Part shown: positions 33,368 to 44,465 of the stretch, one piece after another
How the letters are laid out: each line of letters begins with the position of its first letter
Position numbering within the stretch: position 1 is the stretch's first letter
NCBI GenBank assembly: GCA_014871385.1
Contig: CM026429.1
Coordinates: 5,517,892-5,581,891, forward strand
Length of the DNA stretch: 64,000 nt
Reading direction: 5' to 3'
DNA from: Ceratodon purpureus
Lineage: Eukaryota; Streptophyta; Bryopsida; Pseudoditrichales; Ditrichaceae
Position numbers and translations under genes: made by a program
The notes under the pieces: model-generated
Databases searched by the model: none
Seen by the model: only the letters and a program-made list of their open reading frames with translations
Told to the model about the DNA's origin: nothing

Positions 33368-33404
33368 GCTATAGCATAACAGGGCTCAACTGTTATGCTA
33401 TAGC
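33368..33404. repeat. perfect 15-bp inverted repeat at the duplication junction
   Basis: GCTATAGCATAACAG, a 7-nt loop GGCTCAA, then CTGTTATGCTATAGC. The last three bases are the first bases of duplication copy 2 (which starts at 33402). The 16-bp word CAGGGCTCAACTGTTA inside it (33380-33395) also occurs at 31290-31305. Confidence 0.95.
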
Positions 33405-33745
33405 ACCGACATCCTGGTTGCGAATGATTCATGCTTGCAAAACCAGACTCCCTGATGCATTGATAATTAATTCTTTTTAATTCTACAAGAAACCCACTGA
33501 TGACAATGGTATCCCAGAAGGTGAATGCCTATCTCTACTTCGCTAAGACCACAGTCGTAAATCCATATCCTAGGGTCTGGATAATTCAGCCCTTCACCCA
33601 GCATGGTAGAGGACCTCTACATTATCTCTAAACGAGGGTGAGGGTCAGCGCGAGCTGCGTTTGAATCATCATCCGTGACCTACACTAACATCCACCGCTG
33701 CATACCAGGATTAGACCTGACATGCATCACCCCGCTTCAATAGAT

Positions 33746-35692
33746 TTACGCCAGGATGGCCGAGATAACACCGGCACCCACGGTTCTGCCACCCTCCCGG
33801 ATAGCGAACCTCATCTTCTCCTCGCACGCCACTTCATTCACCAACTCCACAGTGAGCTTCACCCTGTCGCCGGGCACCACCATGTTAACCTCGTCGCCAG
33901 AGTCTGTCTCAATGTTCAGGACTCCACCCGTGCAGTCGGTCGTACGCATGTAAAACTGGGGCTTGTAACCCTTGAAGAAGGGTGTGTGGCGTCCTCCCTC
34001 CTCCTTCTTCAAGACGTACACTGACGCCTCAAACTTCGTGTGTCCCTTGATGGTTCCTGGCTTCGCCAACACCATGCCCCTCTGGATGTCAATCTTCTGG
34101 ATACCTCGCAGAAGCACACCCACATTGTCACCCGCCAGTGCCTCATCCAGCAACTTCTGGAACATCTCCAGTCCAGTCACGGTTGTGGTCCTCGTCTCGC
34201 GAAGCCCGACCAGCTCCACCACATCACCCAACTTCACGATACCACGCTCTACACGTCCCGTCGCCACAGTTCCACGTCCAGTGATCGAGAACACGTCCTC
34301 GATGGCCATCAGGAAGGGCAACTCGGTCATACGCTGCGGGATGGGGATGTACTGATCCACCTCGTCCATCAGCTGGAAAATCTTGTCCACCCACTTGTTC
34401 TCGCCCCTGGCAGTCTTCGGGTTCTCCATCAGCGCCTCCAGCGCCAGCAGAGCAGACCCGGACACAATTGGGATATCATCGCCCGGGAACTCGTATGAGT
34501 TCAGCAACTCACGCACCTCCATATCCACGAGGTCCAGCAGCTCCTCGTCATCGACCTGCATCAAGATTGAGCCGAACCTCACCATTAATTCACCATAATG
34601 CAAACACAATTATAACCTAGAAAAAAACTGTACGCATTGAGAATCCTCTTCCAAATCATTATCCACAAACCCCACCGTAAAAAGCTACCTAGAAATTGAT
34701 GGATAACCTCAACTACTCCTCACCATACATTCAGATCCGACAAACCATTCTAAAATATCCATTATCTTCCAAACCTTTCGTAAACCCCTCAGCTATGTGA
34801 ATTGGCCGTATCATACTTATATCCATTACCAAGTGCCAATTCCTACTAAAAATAATTCAAGGCCGCGAATTCATCAGAAGAGCCAATGCAAACCGGATAA
34901 TTAATAGGCCATTCTAAGATAGGTGTTCCATAAACATCTTAGCCACAGAATTTGGTGAAGTCGCGGCCATATCCACAACCAAACTCTAATTTAAACTTCA
35001 GACAGACCGTTCCCTCAAATTCATTACAAAACCAAAGAAAACTAAGAAATTCACAAGACCACAAAAATCCCAATTACCTGGTCCTCCTTGTTCATGAACA
35101 CCACCATGTTCGGCACGCCGACTTGCTTCGCCAGAAGGATGTGCTCCTTAGTCTGGGGCATGGGGCCATCGGCACCAGACACGACCAGAATAGCACCATC
35201 CATCTGGGCAGCACCAGTGATCATATTCTTCACGTAATCAGCGTGCCCAGGGCAATCCACATGGGCGTAATGCCGGGAAGCCGTCTCATACTCCACGGTC
35301 GCGGTATTAATCGTAATACCACGAGCACGCTCCTCCGGCGCGGCGTCAATCTCATCATACCGCTTCGCGGCGCTACCTCCCTCAGCGGCGAGCGCCATGG
35401 TCAGGGCCGCAGTAAGCGTGGTCTTCCCATGGTCGACGTGACCAATGGTGCCAATGTTCACATGCGGCTTCTTCCGGTCGAACTTCTCCCGAGCTGCGCG
35501 CACGACGAGCGGGGCCGCGCGGGCGGCGTCGCGCCCCGCGGACGCCACGCCCTGGAGGTGCTGCACGCCGTTGCCGAAGAACGCCGACGAAGTGACGACC
35601 GCGACGCGGAGCGTGGGCTTGGTGGTGGTGCTCCCCGACACGGAGGGCGGCGAGAGCGCGGCCCGGCAGCTCACATCCGCGACGCACGCCAT
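33746..35692 (-). CDS. tufA: chloroplast elongation factor Tu precursor, copy 2 (two exons)
   Basis: Exon 1 is 35692-35078 and exon 2 is 34555-33746, structure identical to copy 1, product 474 aa. Over exons and intron I see a single difference: G at 35592 versus A at 12720, giving Thr instead of Ile at residue 34, in the predicted transit peptide. GTP-binding motifs, switch regions and the C-terminus are unchanged. The 5' flank is also duplicated, so both genes plausibly keep the same promoter. The mature proteins would be identical, so any difference between the paralogues would be in dosage or import efficiency. Confidence 0.95.
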
Positions 35693-36352
35693 TGCGAAGA
35701 CGAGCGCTCGAATCCCCGAGGCGGAGCTGGCGAACCCTAGCGGGGGTGGATTGCCTTGAGGAGACGAGAGGGGGCGAATGGAGGTCTGGGAGACGGGGGA
35801 GAGAGTGAAGAGGGGATTGGGGTGGGGAAAAGGGGGAGACGGTGAGGTTCTAGTCTGTGGCGATGGAGTTCGCTCTGTGGGCGTTGCGCTGGGCGCCCTT
35901 CGATCTGGATAAGGCGATGGGGGTCTCGGAGCTCTTATCGGTTGTGTGGGTTTTATGGTTGGGGGGTGAGGGGGAGGGGTTTTGGGAGGGGAGGATCTGG
36001 GGGGAATCTTTGGTGCGATTCGGTTTTTTGGGTTGAGGGGGAGATGTTGTGTTTGGTGTGTGAGATTGAGAGGTGTTGTGTTGGTGCTACGTGTATTCTA
36101 TGTTTTGGTTGAGGTTTTTGGTGGTAGGATGGTTTTATGCGGTGCGCTGTCGTTGTTGATGTTTTTGACGTTTTATTATTGGGATGTGTCAGGTCTTTTT
36201 GTCTGTGGTAGTTATGTAGATTTAAGGGAAATCTTTATTGGGATTCAGATATTTGGGTCGTGGGGTGATATTGTGTTTGGTGTGTGAAATCAAGAAGTAC
36301 TGCATGATTGCCTAGTATATTCTATGTTCTGGTTGTCTGTTTTGGCGGTTGG
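35693..36352 (-). promoter_or_regulatory. GC/G-rich 5' flank of EF-Tu copy 2
   Basis: Identical or nearly so to 12821-13480, with the same G-runs on the plus strand. Likely leader and promoter of the minus-strand gene, shared by both copies. Confidence 0.5.
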
Positions 36353-37813
36353 GTGGTTTGATTGAGTAGGTTGTTGCTCGAGTATATTCTAAATTTTAGT
36401 TGTCAGTTTTGGTGGTTGGATGGTTTAATCCAATTGGTTGAAACTTTTGACCTTTTACAACTTGGAGGTGGCACAATTCTTATGAATGACGTTCATCCAC
36501 ATATAAAAAAAAACCTTTATTTGAATTTAGAAGGAAATGTTATTTTTGATGCATGAATTTCAGAAGTACTTGGTCATTGACATGTGTATTCTATATTTTG
36601 GTTGCCAATTTTATAGATTAAATAATTTTATCAACTGCAATGTCACTATTTTAACTTTTTATGTTTGGCTGTTTGGAATTGGCGGATTTATATAAATGGC
36701 AGTCATCCAATTTTTGAGAAATAGTATAAAATTCTATGGTTTGCTTGGCTATATGCATATGTGAAGTTTACAAAAAATAAATGATAAGTGAATGTTTTGT
36801 GCATCATTTTATGTTGAAGTAATTCACTAAAAAACCATTGTAGGATTAGTCAAAGAATAAATTAGATGAATAGTATAATTCTAAAAAGAATGGTTTTTAA
36901 GTGTTTTAAATTTTGTTTCTTATTCTTAAGGCTATCCAATAAACTTGAAATTGAAAAATATATATATTTCTACACCTTTGGTGCAAATAACTCACCTCAT
37001 TAGATTAGGTTAAATTGTAATTATATCCAATTATTAACCTCAATGTAAAATTATAGAAGTGGGACAATAGAATCATCAATTATTTCCACATTTGTGTACC
37101 ATTTTAACAGTGTAGTAGACCATTTTCACATTAGACTTAGGAGTGTAAAAAATGGAGACTATTGATGGTTCAAATGCAATTAGAGTGTGAGATAAGTTGA
37201 ACGTTGTATTATTTCATATATATGTGTTACAAAATTAATAAATCTACAACTAGTACAACTATTTGAAAGCAAGGTTAACCTCAAAATGTGTAAATTCACA
37301 CCAAAGTTGAAAACATAGCATACAACATAAGATTAAATGATAATAGAATGAATAATGTCATGTAGAAATATGTTAAATATTTTTCAATTCAAAAAGTGCA
37401 GAACAATTTAGGAGTTATTCTTCAAGCTTGGTTCAAAGTGGTTGTTGCAATCAACATTAAATGATGTATTTGTTGTACTTGGAATGATTTCATGTCATTA
37501 AAAAGTTTTAGGTGAAAAATGAAGTTATAAACATTTCTTTCTGTTTTCATGAATTATTAACTACAAATTTCAAACTTTCTACCAAGGAAAATTTTAATTA
37601 CATGGTATCAATATATTTACCTTCTCCAAAGTTAAAAATTAATGAACACAATCTGTAAACCTTTACATAATTTATATTGACCTTTAGTTGTCACTATTTT
37701 TTATTCCTTAAGAAAGTACATTCATTTATGGGGAAATGTAACCTGTGGTGTAAATGTGCGAAATATTTTTTCTATTTTCACCCTCATTTATTTTCCTTCT
37801 TACTTCTAAAATT
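36353..37813. other. AT-rich intergenic DNA within duplication copy 2
   Basis: Counterpart of 13481-14941. No gene recognised. Scattered substitutions relative to copy 1 begin near 37218. Confidence 0.6.
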
Positions 37814-37825
37814 AAATGGCATATA

Positions 37826-38104
37826 TTCACGCGCCTCCGGAGCGCGGCCGGTTCCGAGCACCATAGGTGGCTCCGGTGCTTAGTCTGGTGCGTCGTTAGA
37901 GTCACTAGGTACTGGTTTCAGGTAGTTGTTTCGGTTTTTCAGGTTTGGTAGTCTTATCAGGTACATAATACGATAAATATCTCGCCAGTTGGGTTACCCG
38001 GCTTGGTTCGGCAGCGGTGTAATTTCTTATTGCAATGGATCTTTCACCATTTGACTCAAAAAAAAATAAAAAAAATAAAAAAAAATTAAAAATAAAATAA
38101 AATA
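37826..38104 (+). mobile_element. SINE-like retroposon with A-rich tail, private to copy 2
   Basis: A 279-bp insertion flanked by the 12-bp duplication AAATGGCATATA (37814-37825 and 38105-38116). The empty site with a single AAATGGCATATA is preserved in copy 1 (about 14942-14953). The body is GC-rich relative to its surroundings and ends with ATGGATCTTTCACCATTTG and a long A-rich tail. Its last 80 bp match the element at 60507-60784. A B-box-like GGTTCCGAGCACC occurs near the 5' end. There is no coding capacity, so it would depend on a LINE reverse transcriptase. Confidence 0.85.
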
Positions 38105-38116
38105 AAATGGCATATA

Positions 38117-41100
38117 ATTGATTCATTCTTCTTGAACCTAAAAGATTTATACTATCAAACAACCTTCATCTGATGAATAACAATGACTTCAAGATATACC
38201 ATCTCTACAACAACTAAACCAAGAAAAATTGCACTTCATATTAACAAACAACTTTTTTTGACACCAACACATTCAGAAGGAGCATTAGCAAAAAAATTAG
38301 AACTACATGAGTTAGAACAAAAAAGACATAGTTAATTCATTGGAGAATAGAAAATATTAAAAATTAAAAAATGAGATGGAAGAGTATCTCAAATAAATTT
38401 CAAACTTTCATTTATAAATAATGAATTAATCTACATGAAATTCAATAATAAATATGTTGTGAATATACTATACTTTTTTTAATATATGGAATGTTCTTTT
38501 ATTTTGACGATTTCATAAAAATATCCTTTGAATGTATATGGTTTTAAAACCTCTTTGGTAGCAAATTTCTTAGCGAATATGCAAAGCAAGATGTTTCATT
38601 CCTTTTATCCACTATGAACTCCTCTATCATACCCTAGTCCTACTATCCACATTTATGCCACTTTATTTTGTACTCTAATAAGAGAAAATTCATTTTTATG
38701 TGCTTAGAAATATTATAGAATGATTTGAATTGAACTTCAAATGCTAACACATAAAAGTATTTTTTATGGCTATATCTAGTTTTCAATATGAAATCTACTT
38801 ATTACAACCAAAATAAACATTTCTATTGTGTTTTGGAAAATGTTCTTTTTTTAAATTGCCATTTGTTGTAAATGATATTATTTAACATTCTTCTTTTATG
38901 TAATTCAGATATAAAATATAAAAAATTTATTTCAATTTTATATGACTACATATTGATGTTGTGACGTGTATAGATTACAGTGTGGCAAATGTGGATGGTA
39001 GGACTTCCCATTATAGTTACTATGCCTACTTTAGATTTAACCACAATATTACAACCCATTATAGTTAATAAGCTTACCTTATATTTAACCACAATATTGC
39101 AACCCATCTTCAACACTATACCAAAACACAACATTAATATTGCTCAAATTTAGAACAATGGCACTACCGGTACACCTCTAATGAAGCTAGTGTTACAAGA
39201 TTTTGTAATCTTTTCTACTAGAACATTCTTCTCACTCACATCTCTTTTAATGAATGAAAATAAAAAATGATATCATTGCAAACTGAAATACAATCCAAGT
39301 ATTACTTCATATGGTAACTTAATGTGAATATAATAAACATCATTCAATAATCTTATCCAACATGGTGTTTGCAGAGTGCCATGTGGTTAATGGACTTGGA
39401 AATGAAAATGTGGTCAATATAGAAAATACAATAAGACGTGTGAGAAATCTTTAAGATTACATTGAATTTGAATCAAGTGACACTTTGTAAATGACTTTGA
39501 TATTCATTCAAAAATTCCAATTCAATTCATCTTTGATGGTTTATGATCCAATACACTGATTATGTAACAAATGAAAAAAGAATTATAAGAGTAGTATTCT
39601 ATTATATAACATAAAAAGAAGCCTAATTACATAAATATCATAAAAATATGAAAGTACATGCACACATGGATCAATGAAATTGATATATTTTATAATCAAA
39701 TAGAGGTTTATGGCTTTTACTAAGATTCTATTTTTATTTTAAATAATATTGAAACATTTATCATTAAAAATGATCAACATTGTAATTTTTTCATGAATGA
39801 GATAATCTTTTAATAATTCAGAAGGTTCCATTCAAAATAAAACTTTAAAATTTGAACATATCCTTCAAAAACACCACACTACATTGTTTTGGGTTTCGTT
39901 CATGATACTAAGTCAAATCTAATATTAATTTATCAACAATTTTTGTGTGAATATGAAGTGAAGTCAGAGGCTTCTACTAAAAATTTGATTACTTAGTTTT
40001 TTTAATAATATTGAAATTATAAAATGACAAATAAGTTTCAAAAACCTTCAATTCTAATAACACTTTTCACAACACCTTATAGTAAATGCATTTAAATAAA
40101 AGCTTCAATGGCCACAAAATTTATCATATCTAAAACTAGAAATTCATACAAAATTTAACAATTGATTCAATCTTTTGAAATAAAATTAGTGCACTTGTAT
40201 AAAACATAGAATATGGCAATTATACTAAATATCCATCAAATTTCTTGTAACACACTTTATTAAATATAAATTTGAAGTATCATATAAAATAGATCATTCA
40301 TATTTTTCTTCATAAATCACATTTTCCTTACAAATTCACAACATTTACTTAAATTACAATAAATAGAAAATAGAAGTACAAGTTGTAATTTCATCATAGC
40401 TAAGCACTTCTAGATGTTCTAAATTATTTTTGATAGGTATATTAAGACTTTTGTAGAGATAAATTTTTTGTTGAAGTGTAAATAGTTGGTTTATAAAAAA
40501 CAACTAATCATTGTATATATAATACATCCTTGATTTTAAAGTATGATTGGACAATGCTATAGGCATAATAGTATAAAAAATGCACTTATTTGAACATGTT
40601 ATGTTTGCAATTTATTAGTGATTATATTTATGATTATTCATTTCATATTTATCTAATATAAATTCTATCAAATATCTACAAATATAGTATATAAATACTC
40701 AATAGATAAAGTCAATGTTGAAAATGAAAAACAACAATATTAATGCTTTAATTCAAAATTTTAAAATATTTCTATGAGTCAAATATATTTATTTTTTCAT
40801 TACTTTTTTAATTATACAATTTTAATTCTATAAATATTAAAAAATAATTTCTTAAAACAAACAAAGTACAGTGTGTGTTTATAATATCTCTTTGAAACTA
40901 TTAATACACAAGTCTTTGAAACATATTTAATTAAAATATGTATAATTTATAACATTTATTGTAAATTGAATGGCAATATATATGCAAAAAAATAGCTCCT
41001 TCATATTTAATTTTTCTCTAGAGTATTTTTCTCCAGAGTTTCTATATTCTTCAAATTTATTCATTTTTTCTTAATTTGGAATTATCTATAAACAAACCTG

Positions 41101-42017
41101 CTACCCGGTAACTATGATTCGTATTCATTTGAAGATACTCCCTTTTTGGTACATGATTTAATCGTCCATTTTGATGTACACTCTTACAAATCAGTTGGAT
41201 TCATGTACTCGATTCAATAATTATCAAACATCCTTAGTATTTCAGTACCTTCCAAAACATGATAAAAACTAAAAAAATCAAAGTCGAGTTGCAATCATTT
41301 CATCATAACTGGTAGCTGCAATCGTTTAATATTTCCTGTTGGTAGAGAAATTAGAAAATAACTTAGGCTGTTGTTAAAACATTTGAAAAGCAGTTACCCA
41401 ACTGGCTTATCGTTTTATGTAATTTGCACATGCCTGTTTCATAATGCCCGGAATAATTAAAAGTGCCACAAAATTTCATAAATGTTGAAGTTGGCTCACC
41501 ATTTCATACCGTTTGACCAAGTGAATTTGCCAATTTCAATAAGAGTTGGTTCTCTTTGACCAAACGCTACAGTAGCTGCCAATGTTCAGGAATTGATATC
41601 CCAATCAGAAATTGGTATCTCAAAGGAAATTACTTTTAGAAAGACTTCTCACGAACAAATTTTTGAATTTCTGAAATGTACTTTCAATGCCATATACATT
41701 AAATTGGTCACTTCTCATTATGTTGGCCACTCAAATAGTGTGATTTCAATTAAATTTCTCTCTTTATTTGAATAATGTGATGGCCAATATAAACAAGATT
41801 GACCAATTTAATAAATATGGCAATTAAATAATAAGGATGCAAGTAATCAGCACCGAATTGACCCAATCTGGCATGACATCGATCACGAAGGGAAAGTATG
41901 AATTAACATCTTAAATTCATACTCAATGTGGTCTACTAACTCAGGTAGCGACGCTCTTGTGGCGATGCTGCGCATCAATCTCATAGCACCTTCAACTATT
42001 TAATACACGTTTGTTTA
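38117..42017. other. right part of duplication copy 2, AT-rich, no gene
   Basis: Contains the second copies of the 48-bp tandem repeat (from about 39007) and of the dispersed AT-rich repeat (about 39233-41050). Only a 60-codon ORF shared with copy 1 (41593-41775) is open, and it has no recognisable product. About 208 bp present in copy 1 are deleted near 41836. Confidence 0.6.
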
Positions 42018-43233
42018 GATTCACGTCCACATGCGATCACTGCGAAGAAGCGCTCTCTTTGTTCCTTAGGTGGTGTCCTATCCCAATCGGGAACGACACA
42101 AGATGCAGAAACTGGAATGTTCTCAATGATCCATCAACATGATGACGATCGATAAACTCAGACGGTCATTCTGAGTAACTTGTTCCAGTGATATTCAAAT
42201 CATACACCATTCATTCCCAACTGACTTGGAGAACACACAATCGTCATAAGTCTGCCTGGGACTGTTTGCATCCATTCTCACGGACGTTCATCGCTTCTTC
42301 CACGATTCCTGCAACTTGCAGCGGACCTGGACTCAGTCTGGCGGAGCTCCGAGCAATGACTCAGTCTGGGGTCCAGCAATAATTCCACTTCCCCGACTAC
42401 AGCACAGTGACACCACTCACTTAGTCGGCCTTCACCGTATTAAGAGAGCGAGGGTTTCACCTGTTTCCGACGGCCTGCGAACCCTTTCAGGATGTGTGTG
42501 CAGCTCAGTAGCAGCGGTGCATCATATTGGTGTTTGAGGTGAGTGGGTTTCCTTCTTTGTCGATCGCCATAAACTCATAAGCTTTGAGAGTCGACTTGAA
42601 GTGTTCATTGTTTGATCTGTCGACTCACTCTAAGTTGGAAATCTTACTTTTGTTTGTGATTTGAAGCGGAGGATTTGGGTTGGTGGCTTGATGTTAGCCG
42701 ATGCTTCTGGTGGTCATCTTCTGGTAGACTTGCTTTCATGTGATCGCAGTCGTATTCAGGGCCCGGTAGTAACCACTTCCACCTCTGTCGGTGGTTTGTT
42801 TCGTAAGATTGATGAAGAGTTTAAATGAAGTAGAATATCTTGAAATGTTTCCCTAGACATGCTAGTAGATGAAGTTGTGGAGCAGAAGCTTCCTAGTTTT
42901 TATTTTTTTTGTTTTGTTTTTGTGAAAGGCTTTTTATGGCTTTCTTTCAAGCTGGGCGTCAAAGAAGTTCATGAGCGGCTGGTGAGTTTCTTCAGTGCTG
43001 GTTTGTTTGATAATGGTCGATTCTACTGTAGCAATATACAGTAGCAATGAACCAAGGATTTGTGGTGAACACTAGTAGGTGCAGAAATTGAGGCCTTTAT
43101 ACAACTCATATCTTGGTCACCTTGTGTTTTCCCTAGTACCTGAGTCCAGACCCACCATATTCTATTGTAGCTCTCTTGTTTATAACATCCCAGGAAATCC
43201 TCTGCTGATCAATTATTTGGGTGTATGAAACAG
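42018..43233. other. intergenic / possible 5' part of the COV-like pseudogene
   Basis: Moderate GC content. A 27-bp sequence starting ACCACTTCCACCTCTGTCGG (42772-42798) recurs exactly at 44171-44197. There is no confident exon. Confidence 0.4.
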
Positions 43234-43706
43234 CGTGATTCTGTTGCCAATTGCCGTCACATTCTACATTACGTGGTGGTTTATCAGATTCTTTGACGGC
43301 TTTTTCTCTCCAATTTATGAGTCGCTCAGGATCCATGTGATCGGTAATCTACAGTCAGGGTTTTGCTATGCTGCTGTGCTAAAGTCAGATTTATCATTTT
43401 ATTCTCAGTTTTCCTTATTTGTGAGGCTTTCATAATCACTTGAGTACAGTTTAGGGATTTTTTTGTAATTATGAACTGGAGAGAGTGTGTGAACTAGCTG
43501 GTGATGAATCTGATTCGAGTTGGCACTGTTGCAGGGCTCGGATTCGTGACTTCATTTGTGTTCATATTTCTGGTGGGAGTATTCGTGTCCTAGTGGATCG
43601 GAGCATCCGTGTTATCGGTGGGTGAATGGTTCATCAAGCGCATGCATGCCACTGGTGAAGCACATCTACTCTGCTTCTTAGCAGATCAGTGCTGCTATTT
43701 CTCCAG
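43234..43706 (+). pseudogene. DUF502 / COV (CONTINUOUS VASCULAR RING)-like pseudogene fragment
   Basis: Block A is 43234-43343 (acceptor ACAG, donor GTAATC), encoding VILLPIAVTFYITWWFIRF and DGFFSPIYESL. Block B is 43535-43706, encoding GLGFVTSFVFIFLVGVFVS, then GEWFIKRM and HIYSAS. These are the transmembrane core motifs of plant COV/LIKE-COV proteins (DUF502), Golgi membrane proteins linked to vascular patterning. The copy is dead: TAG at 43591-43593 within the membrane segment, a duplicated ATGC (about 43642-43649) that shifts the frame, and a second TAG at 43679-43681. The N-terminal and C-terminal exons were not found. Confidence 0.8.
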
Positions 43707-44465
43707 GTACAGCTTCATAGCGCTTCAGGAACTTCAACGTCACATATTGTGTGTTGTCTAAAGAGTTTTGAGATACCGTGGTATCAACTGTACGAACGAA
43801 TACAACAATACGTTTCTTGTACGGCGATGATAATAAACACAACTCTGAATCTTAACTCGAAGAACTAAGTGTGTACCTCTTGTAAAGCAAGCGTATGAAA
43901 TGTTCTTAAGAAAACGAAGGGTAAAACGCAAGTTGTATATCTAAGTAACGGCCGTGGTTCCACCTCCATTTAGCGAAAATCCAAGTATTAAGTAGCAGTA
44001 GAGATTAACCACTTGTCGTGGCCTGCATACAATCGGATTGTTTGGGCACTCTTTATATCTGTAGCTCGAGTCCCTATTTTGGCACTGCTGAGAGTACTCT
44101 GAATCTCATCTTGGATGACAATGTTCAGGTCTACTTGACAGCGTGCTTGAACCAGGCAGTCTCCCTCTCGACCACTTCCACCTCTGTCGGTGGTTTGGCG
44201 CTCTCAAAATCTGTCTGTTGAAAGGAGTTGTACGGTCAGCGTAATTCTAACTTGCACCCTATTCAGATCGGAGAAGGGGTACCAGGCAAAGGTGGGGCTG
44301 ATTCCATAGCACAGAAGACCAGAAAGTAAGTTAATCTCACCTTGTCTTGCCAACACTGTTCATCGTACTGTCGGTAAGCCTTGGTGAAGTGCAATTGTGC
44401 GACCAAGGTGGCTCTTCACATGACCATCTTTCTCCCGATCAATAGATGCTCGTGACCGGACAGCC
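43707..44465. other. intergenic region upstream of the TNL gene
   Basis: No gene is recognised. It includes the second copy of the 27-bp direct repeat (44171-44197) and presumably the TNL promoter and leader. I cannot place a TATA box reliably. Confidence 0.4.

Larger units (their letters stand above)
33402..42017. repeat. segmental duplication, copy 2 (8.6 kb)
   Basis: Direct repeat of 10531-19037. The offset is 22872 bp until the SINE at 37826, then 23163 bp. The left 3.8 kb is nearly identical to copy 1, a small cluster of substitutions lies between about 37215 and 38255, the next 1.2 kb is again near-identical, and from about 39450 rightwards substitutions and indels are frequent. After 42017 the two copies share nothing. 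Confidence 0.95.

Noticed and set aside
33368-33404. 3'-terminal hairpin of the Helentron
   Set aside because: No CTRR-type end follows, and the next bases are the duplicated EF-Tu segment. It lies beyond the xylanase fragment. Kept as a junction hairpin.
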